NCBI GenBank assembly: GCA_050011535.1 | Contig: JBEKIX010000003.1 | Coordinates: forward strand, 1-64,000 | Source: JAFNAG01 sp050011535 | GTDB lineage: Bacteria; Acidobacteriota; UBA6911 | DNA: 64,000 bases | Direction: 5' to 3' | In this document: positions 51,721 to 60,596 of the stretch, piece after piece | Position numbering within the stretch: position 1 is the first letter of the stretch | Layout of the letters: each line of letters begins with the position of its first letter | Translations under genes and position numbers: made by a program | The notes under the pieces: generated by a model | What the model was told of the DNA's origin: nothing | Databases searched by the model: none | The model's input: the letters and a program-made list of their open reading frames with translations, nothing else

Positions 51721-52494
51721 CTACTTGATGGCACCAAGGCTGGGATAAAGTGTGGGGCTGAAAAGAAGGCGTGCGAGACCAGGGGCTTCTTTCTGCAGGT
51801 CCTCGACTGCTTTTCCCGCCACCCCGGGTTTTGCGGTGGTGAACCAACCGTACTCCGCATCCAGCGCTTCGGCGACTTCCTTCAGAGTCTTAACCTCAAT
51901 GGGACGGATTCCATCTATGTTGAGCGGACGGACGATTAGGTAGCGGAGAAACTGATCGAAGGACTCCGTGAGACGATCGGCGAGCACATCGCCGGAGACT
52001 GGTTTCTCGTAGCGGAAAGGGACCACGGTTGTCTGGGCGGGGATGAAGTCCAGCCTGAGAGTGACACTGTTGTCGGCCGTAAGAAGGTCTCCGGCGGATG
52101 CCCATTTTGCCGCCAGCCGCGTCGCAATCTGTGAAGCCATATCCGCTGTGATAGTACGGGAATTCCCCAATGCCTGCATGGTCACCGGCATCGATTCCCA
52201 AAGTGGAATTGGCTCCAAATCGGACGCCGTGTGCGCGACCTCGTCCATCAGCACCACGGATCCAAACGAATACCAGCGCAGATTTGCGTCGTCACTGGGA
52301 AGGTTCACCGGAAGCAGAGCGATGCGTGCCGGCGGTGGAATCACCGGAGCCGGACGAGGCTTATGCTTGAAGATGTGGAAGGGGTGGAGCAGGCATCCCG
52401 TTTGAAGGAGCAAGGCGAGGAAGGCGAGCGATAGGAGGAGCGCAACCAGGCTCTTCCTCTGGCTACGCTTTGGCATCGATGAGAGTAAGTGCAT
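51721..52494 (-). CDS. Putative lipoprotein of unknown function
   Basis: I chose the ATG at 52494, with GGAG about 11 bp upstream; ATGs at 52515 and 52476 are alternatives. The signal peptide (LVALLLSLAFLALLLQTGC) has the lipobox LQTGC, so the mature protein should be lipidated. The mature part starts with a Pro-rich linker (PRPAPVIPPPARIALLPVNLP) and contains ALGNSRTITADMASQIATRL and LTESFDQFLRYLIVRPLNID. I do not recognise a family; the ALLPVNLPSDD segment resembles the start of bacterial lipoproteins in Acidobacteriota. It is 37 bp after the FAD/Fe-S gene. Confidence 0.6.
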   Translation of the reverse strand: MHLLSSMPKRSQRKSLVALLLSLAFLALLLQTGCLLHPFHIFKHKPRPAPVIPPPARIALLPVNLPSDDANLRWYSFGSVVLMDEVAHTASDLEPIPLWESMPVTMQALGNSRTITADMASQIATRLAAKWASAGDLLTADNSVTLRLDFIPAQTTVVPFRYEKPVSGDVLADRLTESFDQFLRYLIVRPLNIDGIRPIEVKTLKEVAEALDAEYGWFTTAKPGVAGKAVEDLQKEAPGLARLLFSPTLYPSLGAIK

Positions 52495-52531
52495 TTTCAC
52501 TATGTCTCCAAGCATCGGTTCTTAAGAAATA

Positions 52532-55444
52532 TCAATGACTGCCGACAAATTCACTCCCGGCCAGGACTCCCGCGAGGGCCTCGGCAAGATGCACTGCCGC
52601 GCGTCCGGTCGCGTGCCGGATTTGCTGGCGGCAGGAGGTGCCGGATGCGACAATCAGGGCGTCCTCGGCAGAACTCCGGATCGCCGGAAAAAGGCGCATC
52701 TCGCCGATCTGTAACGACAGATCATAGTGCTCTGTCTCATAACCAAAGGCGCCTGCCATGCCGCAGCACCCCGAATCGACTTCCTGCGCAACGAAGCCCG
52801 GCGGCATCTTCAACAGACGCAAGGAAGGGCCTGATCCTACCAGGCTCTTCTGATGGCAGTGGCCGTGCAGCAGGACCGGCCGCTGCGCGCTCGAAAACTC
52901 AGGTTGCCATTCTCCGGCGTCGATGCGGCGGCACAAATACTCTTCGAGCGACAAGACTCGCTCCGCGAGTGCCGCGGCCTCTTTCGTTCCCAGGAGATCC
53001 GGATAATCATCGCGCAAGGTAAGTATGCAACTGGGCTCACAGCCGACGATCCACGCGCCGGACTCGGCTGCCGGAGCAAGCAGGGCGGCGTTCGTACGCG
53101 CCATTTTTTTCGCCTTGGCGAGAAGTCCCTGCGAAATCATGGGCCTTCCGCAGCAGACGACCTTCGGAACCGACACCTGCGCCCCGCTGCTCTCCAGTAA
53201 TCGCAATGCAGCGATGCCAATCCACGGCTCATTGTAGTTGGTGAAGGTGTCGTTGAAAAGGACAACCTTGGGAGATGAGGGCGGAAGCGTGCGGGGCGGA
53301 TGGTTGCGCAACCAATGCCGGAACGTCCGCCGCACAAAAGGAGGCGTCTTGCGATCAGGATGAACGCCGAGAATACGCACCAATACGCGACTCACAGGCG
53401 ACCAGCTCATTGCCCAGTTCGACAACGGAGCTGTTGCCGACCCGAGGCGGCTGAGTGCTGCGATGTCGGCAAATACCCGGGCGCGCAACGGAACTCCGTG
53501 GTGATCGTAGTAGTGCGCCAGAAACTCGTACTTGAGCTTCGCCATGTCGACATTTGCTGAACACTCGGTTTTGCAGGCCTTGCATGAGAGACACAAATCC
53601 ATGGTTTCATGCATCCGCACGCTCGAAAACTCTTCGAGAGGGAGACGTCCAGTCAGCGCCGCGCGCAAAGCGTTGGCGCGGCCCCGGGTTGAGTGCTCCT
53701 CGTCCCGAGTCGCCATGTATGAGGGGCACATGGAGCCGGTGTCGAGCTTACGGCAGACGCCCATGCCGTTGCATTGCTCGACGGCGCGCACGAGCCCACC
53801 CTCGCGTGTAAAATCGAGGTACGTCTTGATCTCGACGCCGGCGTGCTGCGGCTCGTTTCGCAGGTGGCTCGTCATCGAAGGCCCGTCGACAATTTTCCCG
53901 GGGTTCATGATGCCGGAAGGGTCGAAGGCCGCCTTCAGCTCTTTGAAGGCAGTGTAAAGACGGTCGCCAAACAACTCGCGGTTCCAGTGGCTCCGGGCAA
54001 TGCCGTCGCCATGCTCGCCGCTCATGGCGCCCTTGAACTCGATCACCAGGTCCTTTACGGCCGCGGCGATGTCCACCATCTTCTGAACGCCGGACGGTTC
54101 CTTGAGATTGATCACCGGGCGTATGTGCAGGCAGCCGACCGAGGCGTGTCCATAGAAGCCGGCGCTCGTGTGATGCCGCTCCAGGATTTTCCGGAAACGC
54201 CGTACATACTCTGCTAGATGTTCGGGCGCCACGGCCGTATCCTCGACGAACGCCGTGGATTTAGCGTCTCCCCTGGTGCTGGCGAGCAGCCCGACGCCGG
54301 CCTTGCGAATCGCCCAAACGTTGGCCTGGGCCTCAGGCTCTTCTACGCGCAGGCATGCGGTGCCCACGCCGATTGTCCGGAGTCGCTGTTCGAGCTGCGA
54401 CAGCTTCTGTCTGACCTCCGCCGGGGTCTCGCCGAAAAACTCGACGATCAGGATTGCCGCGGGATCACCTTCCACAAACGTCATCTTGCGTGCGAAGGCG
54501 GGTTGCAGTCTCGTAAGATCAAGCAGGACTTTGTCGACAAGCTCAACCGCCGCGGGCTGCAGCGCGAGAATCTCCTGGAGAGCTTCCAGGGCAGCAACCA
54601 GGTCTGAGAAATGGACGATGGCCAGCGACTTGACGGGAGGATCACGGGTCAGATTAACGCACGCTTCCGTGCAAGTCGCCAGTGTGCCCTCGCTGCCAAC
54701 AATGAGGCGGCAGAGGTTGCCGCCGTCGACTCCCAGCACTTTGTCGAGGTTGTAACCTCCGACGCGCCGCATGATCTTTGGATAGCGGGAGTCGATTTCC
54801 TGCCGGTTCTCGGCGACCAACTGCTGAACGGTGCGATAGATTCGCCCTTCGAAATTGTCGGACGCGCCTTTCCGCAGGAACTCTTCAGCGCTCATTTCCG
54901 CAAAACCAGCTTCGCCGCCATCGGAGAGCACCAGCCGCAACTCGCGGATATGATCGCCGGTGATGCCGTACAGGATGGAATGTGCCCCGGAGGAGTTATT
55001 CCCGATCATTCCTCCTAGCGTTGCACGATTGCTGGTCGCGACATCGGGCGGAAATCGCCAGCCTGACTTCTGCAAATGAGCGTTGAGCTGGTCGAGGATA
55101 ATTCCAGGTTCCACGCGGGCGAAGCGCTCCTCGAGATTCACCTCGAGAATCCGATTCATGTACTTGGAGAAGTCGATCACGACCGCGGCGCCAACGGTCT
55201 GTCCTGCCAGGCTGGTTCCGCCCCCGCGCGGCAAAACGGGCAAACCGTGATAAGAGGCCAGCAAAACGGCCGCCGCCACGTCGTCTCGCCCGCGCGGCAC
55301 CACGACAGCCAGGGGCTCAATCTGATAAATGCTCGCGTCGGTGCTGTACAGGAGGCGGGTGAATCGGTCCGTGTGAATCTCACCCGAAAACTCCTTCCGG
55401 AGCTTTGCGGCGAACTCTTGGATGGACTCGTCCGTGCTTTTCAC
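52532..55444 (-). CDS. FAD-linked oxidase and Fe-S cluster fusion dehydrogenase (D-lactate/2-hydroxyacid type)
   Basis: A GTG at 55444 with AAGGAT six bases upstream gives 970 residues; the open frame beyond is not coding-like. The FAD-binding PCMH domain has PLAVVVPRGRDDVAAAVLLA, LPRGGGTSLAGQTVG and NNSSGAHSILYGITGDH. The FAD-linked C-terminal domain follows to about residue 510 with FYGHASVGCLHIRPVI and SGEHGDGIARS. Then a ferredoxin-like region (CNGMGVCRKLDTGSMCPSY, CLSCKACKTECSANVDMAKL) and a CCG domain (CCGMAGAFGYE) for heterodisulfide-type clusters. The layout matches YdiJ/Dld-II-type D-2-hydroxyacid dehydrogenases that feed electrons to the membrane. Confidence 0.9.
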   Translation of the reverse strand: MKSTDESIQEFAAKLRKEFSGEIHTDRFTRLLYSTDASIYQIEPLAVVVPRGRDDVAAAVLLASYHGLPVLPRGGGTSLAGQTVGAAVVIDFSKYMNRILEVNLEERFARVEPGIILDQLNAHLQKSGWRFPPDVATSNRATLGGMIGNNSSGAHSILYGITGDHIRELRLVLSDGGEAGFAEMSAEEFLRKGASDNFEGRIYRTVQQLVAENRQEIDSRYPKIMRRVGGYNLDKVLGVDGGNLCRLIVGSEGTLATCTEACVNLTRDPPVKSLAIVHFSDLVAALEALQEILALQPAAVELVDKVLLDLTRLQPAFARKMTFVEGDPAAILIVEFFGETPAEVRQKLSQLEQRLRTIGVGTACLRVEEPEAQANVWAIRKAGVGLLASTRGDAKSTAFVEDTAVAPEHLAEYVRRFRKILERHHTSAGFYGHASVGCLHIRPVINLKEPSGVQKMVDIAAAVKDLVIEFKGAMSGEHGDGIARSHWNRELFGDRLYTAFKELKAAFDPSGIMNPGKIVDGPSMTSHLRNEPQHAGVEIKTYLDFTREGGLVRAVEQCNGMGVCRKLDTGSMCPSYMATRDEEHSTRGRANALRAALTGRLPLEEFSSVRMHETMDLCLSCKACKTECSANVDMAKLKYEFLAHYYDHHGVPLRARVFADIAALSRLGSATAPLSNWAMSWSPVSRVLVRILGVHPDRKTPPFVRRTFRHWLRNHPPRTLPPSSPKVVLFNDTFTNYNEPWIGIAALRLLESSGAQVSVPKVVCCGRPMISQGLLAKAKKMARTNAALLAPAAESGAWIVGCEPSCILTLRDDYPDLLGTKEAAALAERVLSLEEYLCRRIDAGEWQPEFSSAQRPVLLHGHCHQKSLVGSGPSLRLLKMPPGFVAQEVDSGCCGMAGAFGYETEHYDLSLQIGEMRLFPAIRSSAEDALIVASGTSCRQQIRHATGRAAVHLAEALAGVLAGSEFVGSH

Positions 55445-55700
55445 GGTGTATCCTTTACCATAAAGACATTTCTCGACCAATGGATTTCCCGCACGACCCC
55501 GGCAAAGTCTCATCTCTTGGTTTTACGCAATTCATTCAGTTTGGGCGAAATAATTTTGTCCTTGCTGAAACTGTAAGAATACGCGAGGGGCAATTAGGAC
55601 GGCTATCGCAATCAGCCCTCTGGTCACAGTGGCGTCTCTCTTCTGGCAGACAACTGACAAGACCCGTGGTTCAGACACTGGCAAGCCCCGAAGTGGCGTG

Positions 55701-55893
55701 AGTCCATAAGCGCAAAGATATGCTTGCTATCGGACCTGGACCTGGACTTGGACCTGAACCTCGACGTGGCCGTGGACTATCAAGCGCGCAGCAAAGTTTT
55801 GCAAGCAGGATGCTCGCGAAAATCTGTCAAGCACAAGAACGTCCAAGTCCAGGTTCAAGTGGGAAAAGCGGCTTAAGTTAGCGCTTATGGAGA
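55701..55893. repeat. Palindromic intergenic element, family A, copy 3
   Basis: Outer arms TCCATAAGCGC (55702-55712) and GCGCTTATGGA (55881-55891) are inverted. Near the right end lies the family motif CTTAAGTTAGCGC. Inside, hexamer-like units GGACCT/GGACTT (55733-55760) face their complement GTCCAAGTCCAGGTTCAAG (55840-55858). The 55445-55700 and 55894-56008 flanks contain no gene that I can support. Confidence 0.7.
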
Positions 55894-56008
55894 TCACGCT
55901 CCCGGGCCGTAGCATGCCGCCCCTCGCGGGGTTTGCCACTGTCTGGATGGCAGTGACAAAACACAACATCGGTCGTGCACCATGCACTGGGTGAATAGGA
56001 GACATGGC

Positions 56009-57499
56009 ATGAGGGTAAATCGTGATTGGAAGCCGCAAAACTTTTCGCGGGAATCAGGCTTTGCGCTCCTGATTGCGTTGATTGCGCTCGCGCTGCTTTC
56101 AGTCCTTGGACTGTACCTCAGCCTGGCGGCAACGGCGGAAGTCCGCATCAGCGACAACTATGAAAGTTATGTACAGGCGCGTGCCGCGGCACTGGCAGGT
56201 TTGAGTCACGCGCGCGCGCTCATGAGGGGTCTCCGCTTCGACGATCTTCTGCAAGGACCAGACGGGGAGCATGACATGAGCGCCGGTTACCTTGCCCACG
56301 CCAGAACTGCGGCGAGTCGTACTCCGATCGATTGGACCGTGGCCAGGATGCTCGATATCCAGGATCCCAGCGCGATGCTGGCGGGCCTTGCCGACGATGG
56401 AACCATGAGCACGGGCGAAAACGCGGCCGGCAACGGGGTGGAATTAATCCCGCGTTTCGGCATTGCGCAAGCAGTGAAAAACCCGTACGGCGTCGGCACC
56501 GTGGTGGTTAGCAGATACTTTGTCAAGGTGTCCGACAACAACGGCGAAGCAAGCGAAATCGCCTCGGATCCCGCTAATGATCCGTTCCACGACGGTGACG
56601 GCCAGATCATCGTGCGCTCGATGGGAGTTGCCCAAACGTTCAGGGAAGAAACCCAGAGTGGGGCGCGCAAAAACTCGCTGGTGGTCTTCGAAGCGAGATT
56701 CAAACACATGTCCATGTTCGAACTCGATTCACCCCTGGTGGTGCAGGGGACGGGCGTCGAGTCTTCCTCGGCGGATATGTTCGTCGGCAGTCTTTTCTCG
56801 ATCCAGGGTGGCGCCGCCAGCTATGGAATCTCGACGATTGACACGAATAACAGTGACGGCGTTTTCCCCGCCCAGCAGGTCACTGCACATCTCACTGTAC
56901 AGCAGGGGCAGAACATTCAGGGCACAGGGAAACAACCTTCCGTTCTCGACATCACCTCCACAATCAGCACGAACGCGGATAAGAAACTTCTCCTGGACGG
57001 GGCATACGTCTCGAATTTCATGGCACAAACCGTCCCGCGATTCGCCGACTCCACATATTTCGGATCTCAGACGTGGATGGGCGCAGCCCCGGCGCAGCTA
57101 GGCCATTATGATCCCTTTCAACCGCAGAACGCTCCGGGTCAGACTCCCAAAATGACTTACGTGAATGGCGATCTCTCCGTGGACGGAAACCTCGACGGAG
57201 CCGGCCTGCTCGTGGTCACGGGGAAATTCACTGCCACAGGTAACTTCACATTTTGCGGCCTTATTCTGGTAATTGGCTCAGGAGAACTCGACATCGGCGG
57301 GACGTGCCACGTGACCGGAGCTGTCTATGTCGCGCGTCTGTCCGGTATGGGGGCTGGCGCGAGTTGGGGTGTATCGAAACTGACTGTCAAGGACAACATC
57401 CGCCTCGATTACGATAAAGAAGCGGTCAAAATGGCAGTAAGTTTGTTGCCGCCTCTTCAACTGAGTTTTCGCGAAATCACAAGCATCATCGACCCGTAA
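56009..57499 (+). CDS. PilX-like type IV pilus assembly protein
   Basis: The ATG at 56009 with AGGAG seven bases upstream gives 496 residues. The prepilin-like N-terminus (NFSRESGFALLIALIALALLSVLGLYLSLAATAEVRISDNYES) has a hydrophobic helix after SG-F, the PilX N-terminal pattern. The large remainder is beta-rich with VEQG-type repeats of short strands (VNGDLSVDGNLDGAGLLVVTGKFTATG NF style, where the long stretch forms a right-handed beta-helix-like sequence). No other pilus gene is adjacent, so it is probably an orphan minor pilin or a stand-alone envelope protein. Confidence 0.75.
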   Translation: MRVNRDWKPQNFSRESGFALLIALIALALLSVLGLYLSLAATAEVRISDNYESYVQARAAALAGLSHARALMRGLRFDDLLQGPDGEHDMSAGYLAHARTAASRTPIDWTVARMLDIQDPSAMLAGLADDGTMSTGENAAGNGVELIPRFGIAQAVKNPYGVGTVVVSRYFVKVSDNNGEASEIASDPANDPFHDGDGQIIVRSMGVAQTFREETQSGARKNSLVVFEARFKHMSMFELDSPLVVQGTGVESSSADMFVGSLFSIQGGAASYGISTIDTNNSDGVFPAQQVTAHLTVQQGQNIQGTGKQPSVLDITSTISTNADKKLLLDGAYVSNFMAQTVPRFADSTYFGSQTWMGAAPAQLGHYDPFQPQNAPGQTPKMTYVNGDLSVDGNLDGAGLLVVTGKFTATGNFTFCGLILVIGSGELDIGGTCHVTGAVYVARLSGMGAGASWGVSKLTVKDNIRLDYDKEAVKMAVSLLPPLQLSFREITSIIDP

Positions 57500-57595
57500 A
57501 CCTTCCGCTTCCGCGGTGCGGAACCTCATGGACCGTTGTGAAATCGTGCTCAAGACCCCTGGCGCTCTGACAATTGGACCTTACTCGCCCAACCT

Positions 57596-58174
57596 ATGCA
57601 GACAGAACTTGCACCATCGACACCCGATCAGCTTGCCATGCCAGTGGAGCTGATTGAGCGCCGCATTTGCCTCATTCGGGGTCAGAAGGTGATGCTTGAC
57701 CGTGACCTCGCCCAGCTTTATGGAGTTGAAACTAAGGCGCTCAATCAGGCTGTGAAACGGAATCAAGACCGCTTCCCAGACGACTTTATGTTTCAGTTGA
57801 CTGCCCAGGAGGCTAAACTTTTGAGGATCCATTTTGGCACCTCAAACTTGGAATCACAAAGTGGCGCCTCAAAACCTGGTCGTGGCGGCCGGCGGTATCT
57901 TGCTTACGCTTTTACGGAGCAAGGCGTGGCCATGCTTTCAAGCGTTCTCAACAGCAAGCGCGCCGTCCAGGTCAACATCGCCATCATGCGGACGTTTGTC
58001 AGACTGCGCGAACTTCTTGCCACGCACAAGGACTTAGCCCGCAAGCTTGCCGCCATGGAAGATAAGTACGACGCTCAGTTCAAGGTAGTCTTTGATGCAA
58101 TCCGAAATCTCATGACACCGGCGCCCCTTCCTCCAAAACGGCAAATCGGATTTGCACCTCCCGAAGAAAAGTGA
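57596..58174 (+). CDS. ORF6N-domain (KilA-N-like) DNA-binding protein, copy 1
   Basis: The product has 192 residues. The ORF6N domain covers residues about 18-110 with RRICLIRGQKVMLDRDLAQL, YGVETKALNQAVKRNQDRFP and RRYLAYAFTEQGVAMLSSVL. A coiled-coil tail (LRELLATHKDLARKLAAMEDKYD) and PPKRQIGF follow, as is usual. ORF6N proteins are of phage origin and bind DNA; cellular roles are unclear. No ribosome binding site is evident at the ATG. A paralogue lies 150 bp downstream. Confidence 0.88.
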   Translation: MQTELAPSTPDQLAMPVELIERRICLIRGQKVMLDRDLAQLYGVETKALNQAVKRNQDRFPDDFMFQLTAQEAKLLRIHFGTSNLESQSGASKPGRGGRRYLAYAFTEQGVAMLSSVLNSKRAVQVNIAIMRTFVRLRELLATHKDLARKLAAMEDKYDAQFKVVFDAIRNLMTPAPLPPKRQIGFAPPEEK

Positions 58175-58182
58175 TCCAAGTT

Positions 58183-58208
58183 TGAGGTCACAATTTGCGA
58201 CCTCAAAC
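58183..58208. repeat. Palindrome TTTGAGGTC / GACCTCAAA
   Basis: TTTGAGGTC (58184-58192) and GACCTCAAA (58199-58207) enclose ACAATTTGC-like bases. Closely related palindromes occur inside the second ORF6N gene (about 58548-58578) and in the ORF6N remnant (about 60114-60140). It lies 9 bp after the first ORF6N stop codon. Confidence 0.7.
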
Positions 58209-58253
58209 AGCAGTTTGGCCCTTTTGCGTACCTACGGGACGCTGGGAAAACAG

Positions 58254-58273
58254 CCCGGCACTTCAGTGCCGGG
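58254..58273. terminator. Strong hairpin, candidate terminator of ORF6N copy 1
   Basis: CCCGGCACT (58254-58262) and AGTGCCGGG (58265-58273) form a perfect 9-bp stem with a 2-nt TC loop. No T run follows, so it may be a transcription pause or a small repeat instead of an efficient terminator. Confidence 0.4.
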
Positions 58274-58324
58274 ATTCTGCATCAGGTTGCTGAATCAGCG
58301 CGTTCTGATCTAAGACTCTGCCCA

Positions 58325-58885
58325 ATGCCGAAGCAAGAATCTCAACACAGGTCATCCCACATTCTGATCCCCGTCGAAACTATCGCGGACGAGATTTATT
58401 TGATCCGCAGCCAGAAGGTTATGCTTGATGCTGATCTCGCCAAGCTCTACGGCGTCTCGACGAGGCGTCTCAATGAGCAGATCCGCCGCAACCGTGACCG
58501 TTTCCCTGAAGATTTTGCTTTTGTGCTCTCGTCGGAGGAGTTCGCAAACTTGATGTCGCAAAATGCGACATCAAGTTTGGGTTGGGGCGGGCGCCGCAAA
58601 CTACCATACGCTTTTACTGAACACGGGGCGATCATGGCTGCGAATGTCCTTAGCAGTCCCATTGCCGTTGGCGCTAGCATCCAGGTCGTTCGTGCATTCG
58701 TCAGGCTTCGAGAGCTCCTGGCAACTCACAAGGATCTGGCCCGCAAACTCGAGGACTTGGAGCGGAAGTACTCTGCCCATGACGTCCGAATTCAAGAGAT
58801 TTTTTCCTGCATCAAGAAGCTCATGACCCCGGCCTGCTCACGACGCCACCTGATTGGCTTTGTGGTTCCCAAAGGCAAGAAGTAG
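58325..58885 (+). CDS. ORF6N-domain (KilA-N-like) DNA-binding protein, copy 2
   Basis: The product has 186 residues with ORF6N motifs DEIYLIRSQKVMLDADLAKL, YGVSTRRLNEQIRRNRDRFP and GGRRKLPYAFTEHGAIMAAN, a coiled coil (KLEDLERKYSAHD) and RRHLIGFVVPKGK. It is a clear paralogue of copy 1, diverged at many positions. In its middle, codons for NLMSQNATSS are written as a DNA palindrome with 13-bp arms (58548-58578), suggesting dual protein and DNA function. Confidence 0.88.
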   Translation: MPKQESQHRSSHILIPVETIADEIYLIRSQKVMLDADLAKLYGVSTRRLNEQIRRNRDRFPEDFAFVLSSEEFANLMSQNATSSLGWGGRRKLPYAFTEHGAIMAANVLSSPIAVGASIQVVRAFVRLRELLATHKDLARKLEDLERKYSAHDVRIQEIFSCIKKLMTPACSRRHLIGFVVPKGKK

Positions 58886-59031
58886 TCCGCAGCACTTCCT
58901 TGATCATTAAGACAAAATGTTTGCCCGTTTTCGAGATGGTCCAACGTCTCTAAACTGATAGGCCCGCCGGATCTGTTACCGGGAGTGTGCCTCCCGCACA
59001 TTGCTGAGGGTTTGACAATTCCGGGAGTGAC

Positions 59032-59538
59032 TCAGGGAGTTTCTTCGCCACCCGCAAGGACGCGCTTAGCCGATGCCACAGCTGAGGCGGCATCGGTAGT
59101 GATCTCGAGTATTGAAGAACTCATCGCCGCAAAAACGTGAACAACATCCTCGGGCTGGCAAACGAGGATTGCCGGTTGCTTGTACTTCAGCGCAAGAGCC
59201 AGCTCGGATGCGGTTCCGGCACTCATGCCAACGAAGAATAATACCTGGCTGGAAAGGACATTGATGTTGTTGCGCGCATCGTTCATGCCGGTAATGATCG
59301 GGATGTCGACCGCAGCCGACATTTCTTCATCATCTATTCCCGGAAGGATCCCGACAACCATGCCTTGTGCAGACTTGGCGCCGCGACTGGCAGCATCCAT
59401 GACTCCGACTCGCCGCCCTCCCGTGACGAGGATCCAGCCCTGTTGCGCAATCAATCTACCAAGTTCATAGGCTAAGCGGATGTCATCGTCCGTAGCGCCC
59501 TCTCCGGGCCCCATCACCCCGACAAGCGTCTTGCTCAT
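59032..59538 (-). CDS. SLOG-domain protein (TIGR00725 / LOG-like family)
   Basis: The product has 168 residues. The Rossmannoid SLOG fold has VGVMGPGEGATDDDIRLAYELGRLIAQ, ILVTGGRRVGVMDAASRGAKSAQGMVVGILPG and FFVGMSAGTASELALALKYKQPAILV, where the GTASE element marks the nucleotide-sugar-like binding site. Relatives bind nucleotides, cytokinin precursors or molybdenum cofactor. The substrate here is unknown. It is a single gene between ORF6N copy 2 and ywbE. Confidence 0.85.
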   Translation of the reverse strand: MSKTLVGVMGPGEGATDDDIRLAYELGRLIAQQGWILVTGGRRVGVMDAASRGAKSAQGMVVGILPGIDDEEMSAAVDIPIITGMNDARNNINVLSSQVLFFVGMSAGTASELALALKYKQPAILVCQPEDVVHVFAAMSSSILEITTDAASAVASAKRVLAGGEETP

Positions 59539-59689
59539 TGTATGCTCCGCAACTCAATAAAATTATTAAAACACCCCAAGCTGAAAGGCGCCTTTCATCC
59601 TCCTTTAAAGGACTCATCCCCACATTGAACAACTATTCTAGACGGTCCGACCCCGACCTCGCCCCGCAAGTAATCCTTCGCGCGCTGGA

Positions 59690-59890
59690 TCATCGATCCG
59701 GCACAATCTCCTTCACGCGGCCCACTTCTCCACTCGCAAGGCGCACTTTGATACCGTGCGGGTGGGTGGCGGAGTTGGTCAGAATGGTCTGAACGATTCC
59801 CTCTGCCAATTTCCCGCAGTGCTGGTCCTGCTTTTGGACAATCCGGACGCGTGCTCCGGGCTTAATATCGGACCGACATCTACCGTCCAT
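59690..59890 (-). CDS. ywbE: YwbE family protein (DUF2196)
   Basis: The product has 66 residues, MDGRCRSDIKPGARVRIVQKQDQ and onward with TILTNSATHPHGIKVRLASGEVGRVKEI. It aligns by eye with the small, highly conserved YwbE proteins of many bacteria, whose function is unknown. It is likely a small beta-barrel protein of 60-70 residues. Flanked on both sides by about 100-150 bp without genes. Confidence 0.9.
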   Translation of the reverse strand: MDGRCRSDIKPGARVRIVQKQDQHCGKLAEGIVQTILTNSATHPHGIKVRLASGEVGRVKEIVPDR

Positions 59891-60022
59891 TTATGCCTCT
59901 CCCCTTGCAACGGATTTCGACGGAACGGGGTCGAACCACAGCAAGTTGAATCATTGCTCCAAAATAACTCTCCAGGACTCGCCTGAAATCGGGCACTCCT
60001 CTACTTTGCCAACTCTTCCTCG

Positions 60023-60207
60023 ATTGTACGCAACTCGACGCCGGCGGTCATAGGCAATCGTGACCGCTTCCCTGGGGACTTTATGCTCCGGTTCATCGGA
60101 GAGGAAGTGGTTTTTTTGAAGTCGCAATTTGCGACTTCAAGACCTGGGCGTCGCTTGAGCAGGGAATTGACAGCTCTGACCGACATTGCTATGCTCGCTT
60201 TGGATGT
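60023..60207 (+). pseudogene. Degenerate ORF6N fragment
   Basis: In frame from 60023 one reads IVRNSTPAVIGNRDRFPGDF, MLRFIGEEVVFLKSQFATSR and RRLSRELTALTDIAMLALDV. These match the middle of the two ORF6N proteins (NRDRFPEDF, LMSQNATSS, RRKLPYAFTEHGAIMAANVL). There is no start, no N-terminal or C-terminal part and the segment is separated from intact genes, so it is a remnant. It contains the same palindrome (LKSQFATS codons). Confidence 0.65.
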
Positions 60208-60220
60208 CGGAAATTCCGAC
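60206..60220. promoter_or_regulatory. Palindromic operator candidate GTCGGAAATTCCGAC
   Basis: A perfect 15-base palindrome lies 23 bases before the antitoxin start at 60243. AbrB-type antitoxins usually autoregulate through such sites. In the second gene copy (61081) only the right half survives, joined to an inverted-repeat arm. Confidence 0.5.
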
Positions 60221-60242
60221 TTTCAGAATTAACGGAGTTTTT

Positions 60243-60596
60243 ATGCCTCTTGTCAAAATGCAAAAGAAAGGCCAGCTTACCCTGCCCAGCCAAATCCGCA
60301 AGCGCCTAGGTTTGGCAGAAGGGGACTTTGTGGATGTGAAGATTCGCGCTGCTCATATTGTGGTTACTCCCCAAGTGGTGATCGACCGCTCAAAGTTTCC
60401 AACCGCTGACGATGAGTACACACCGGAGCAGCGGCGCATTATAGACGCGCGCTTGGCCAAGTCCGAGGAAGATCTCAAAAAGGGGCGCGTTTATGGTCCA
60501 TTCGAGACTCATAAGGAGATGATGAAGTTTCTCCACAGCCAGACGAAGAAGGTCAAAGAGAAGGTTAAGACTAAGTTTCGGGGACAGGCGCCATAA
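60243..60596 (+). CDS. AbrB/MazE/SpoVT-type antitoxin, C-terminus encoded by a repeat arm
   Basis: The ATG at 60243 with GGAG five bases upstream gives 117 residues. The N-terminal DNA-binding part (VKMQKKGQLTLPSQIRKRLGLAEGDFVDVKI) is followed by a toxin-binding tail (LKKGRVYGPFETHKEMMKFL) like antitoxins paired with RelE/ParE toxins. The last residues KFRGQAP are encoded by the left arm of an inverted repeat that runs to 60669. No toxin gene follows, so the natural partner was apparently lost. Confidence 0.85.
   Translation: MPLVKMQKKGQLTLPSQIRKRLGLAEGDFVDVKIRAAHIVVTPQVVIDRSKFPTADDEYTPEQRRIIDARLAKSEEDLKKGRVYGPFETHKEMMKFLHSQTKKVKEKVKTKFRGQAP

Noticed and set aside
55727..56038. A minus-strand frame ending in VQVQVQ repeats
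   Set aside because: The repeats come from GGACCT-like hexamers of the family A palindrome, not from a protein.
57596..60207. A prophage based on the ORF6N genes
   Set aside because: No integrase, structural, packaging or lysis genes accompany them.
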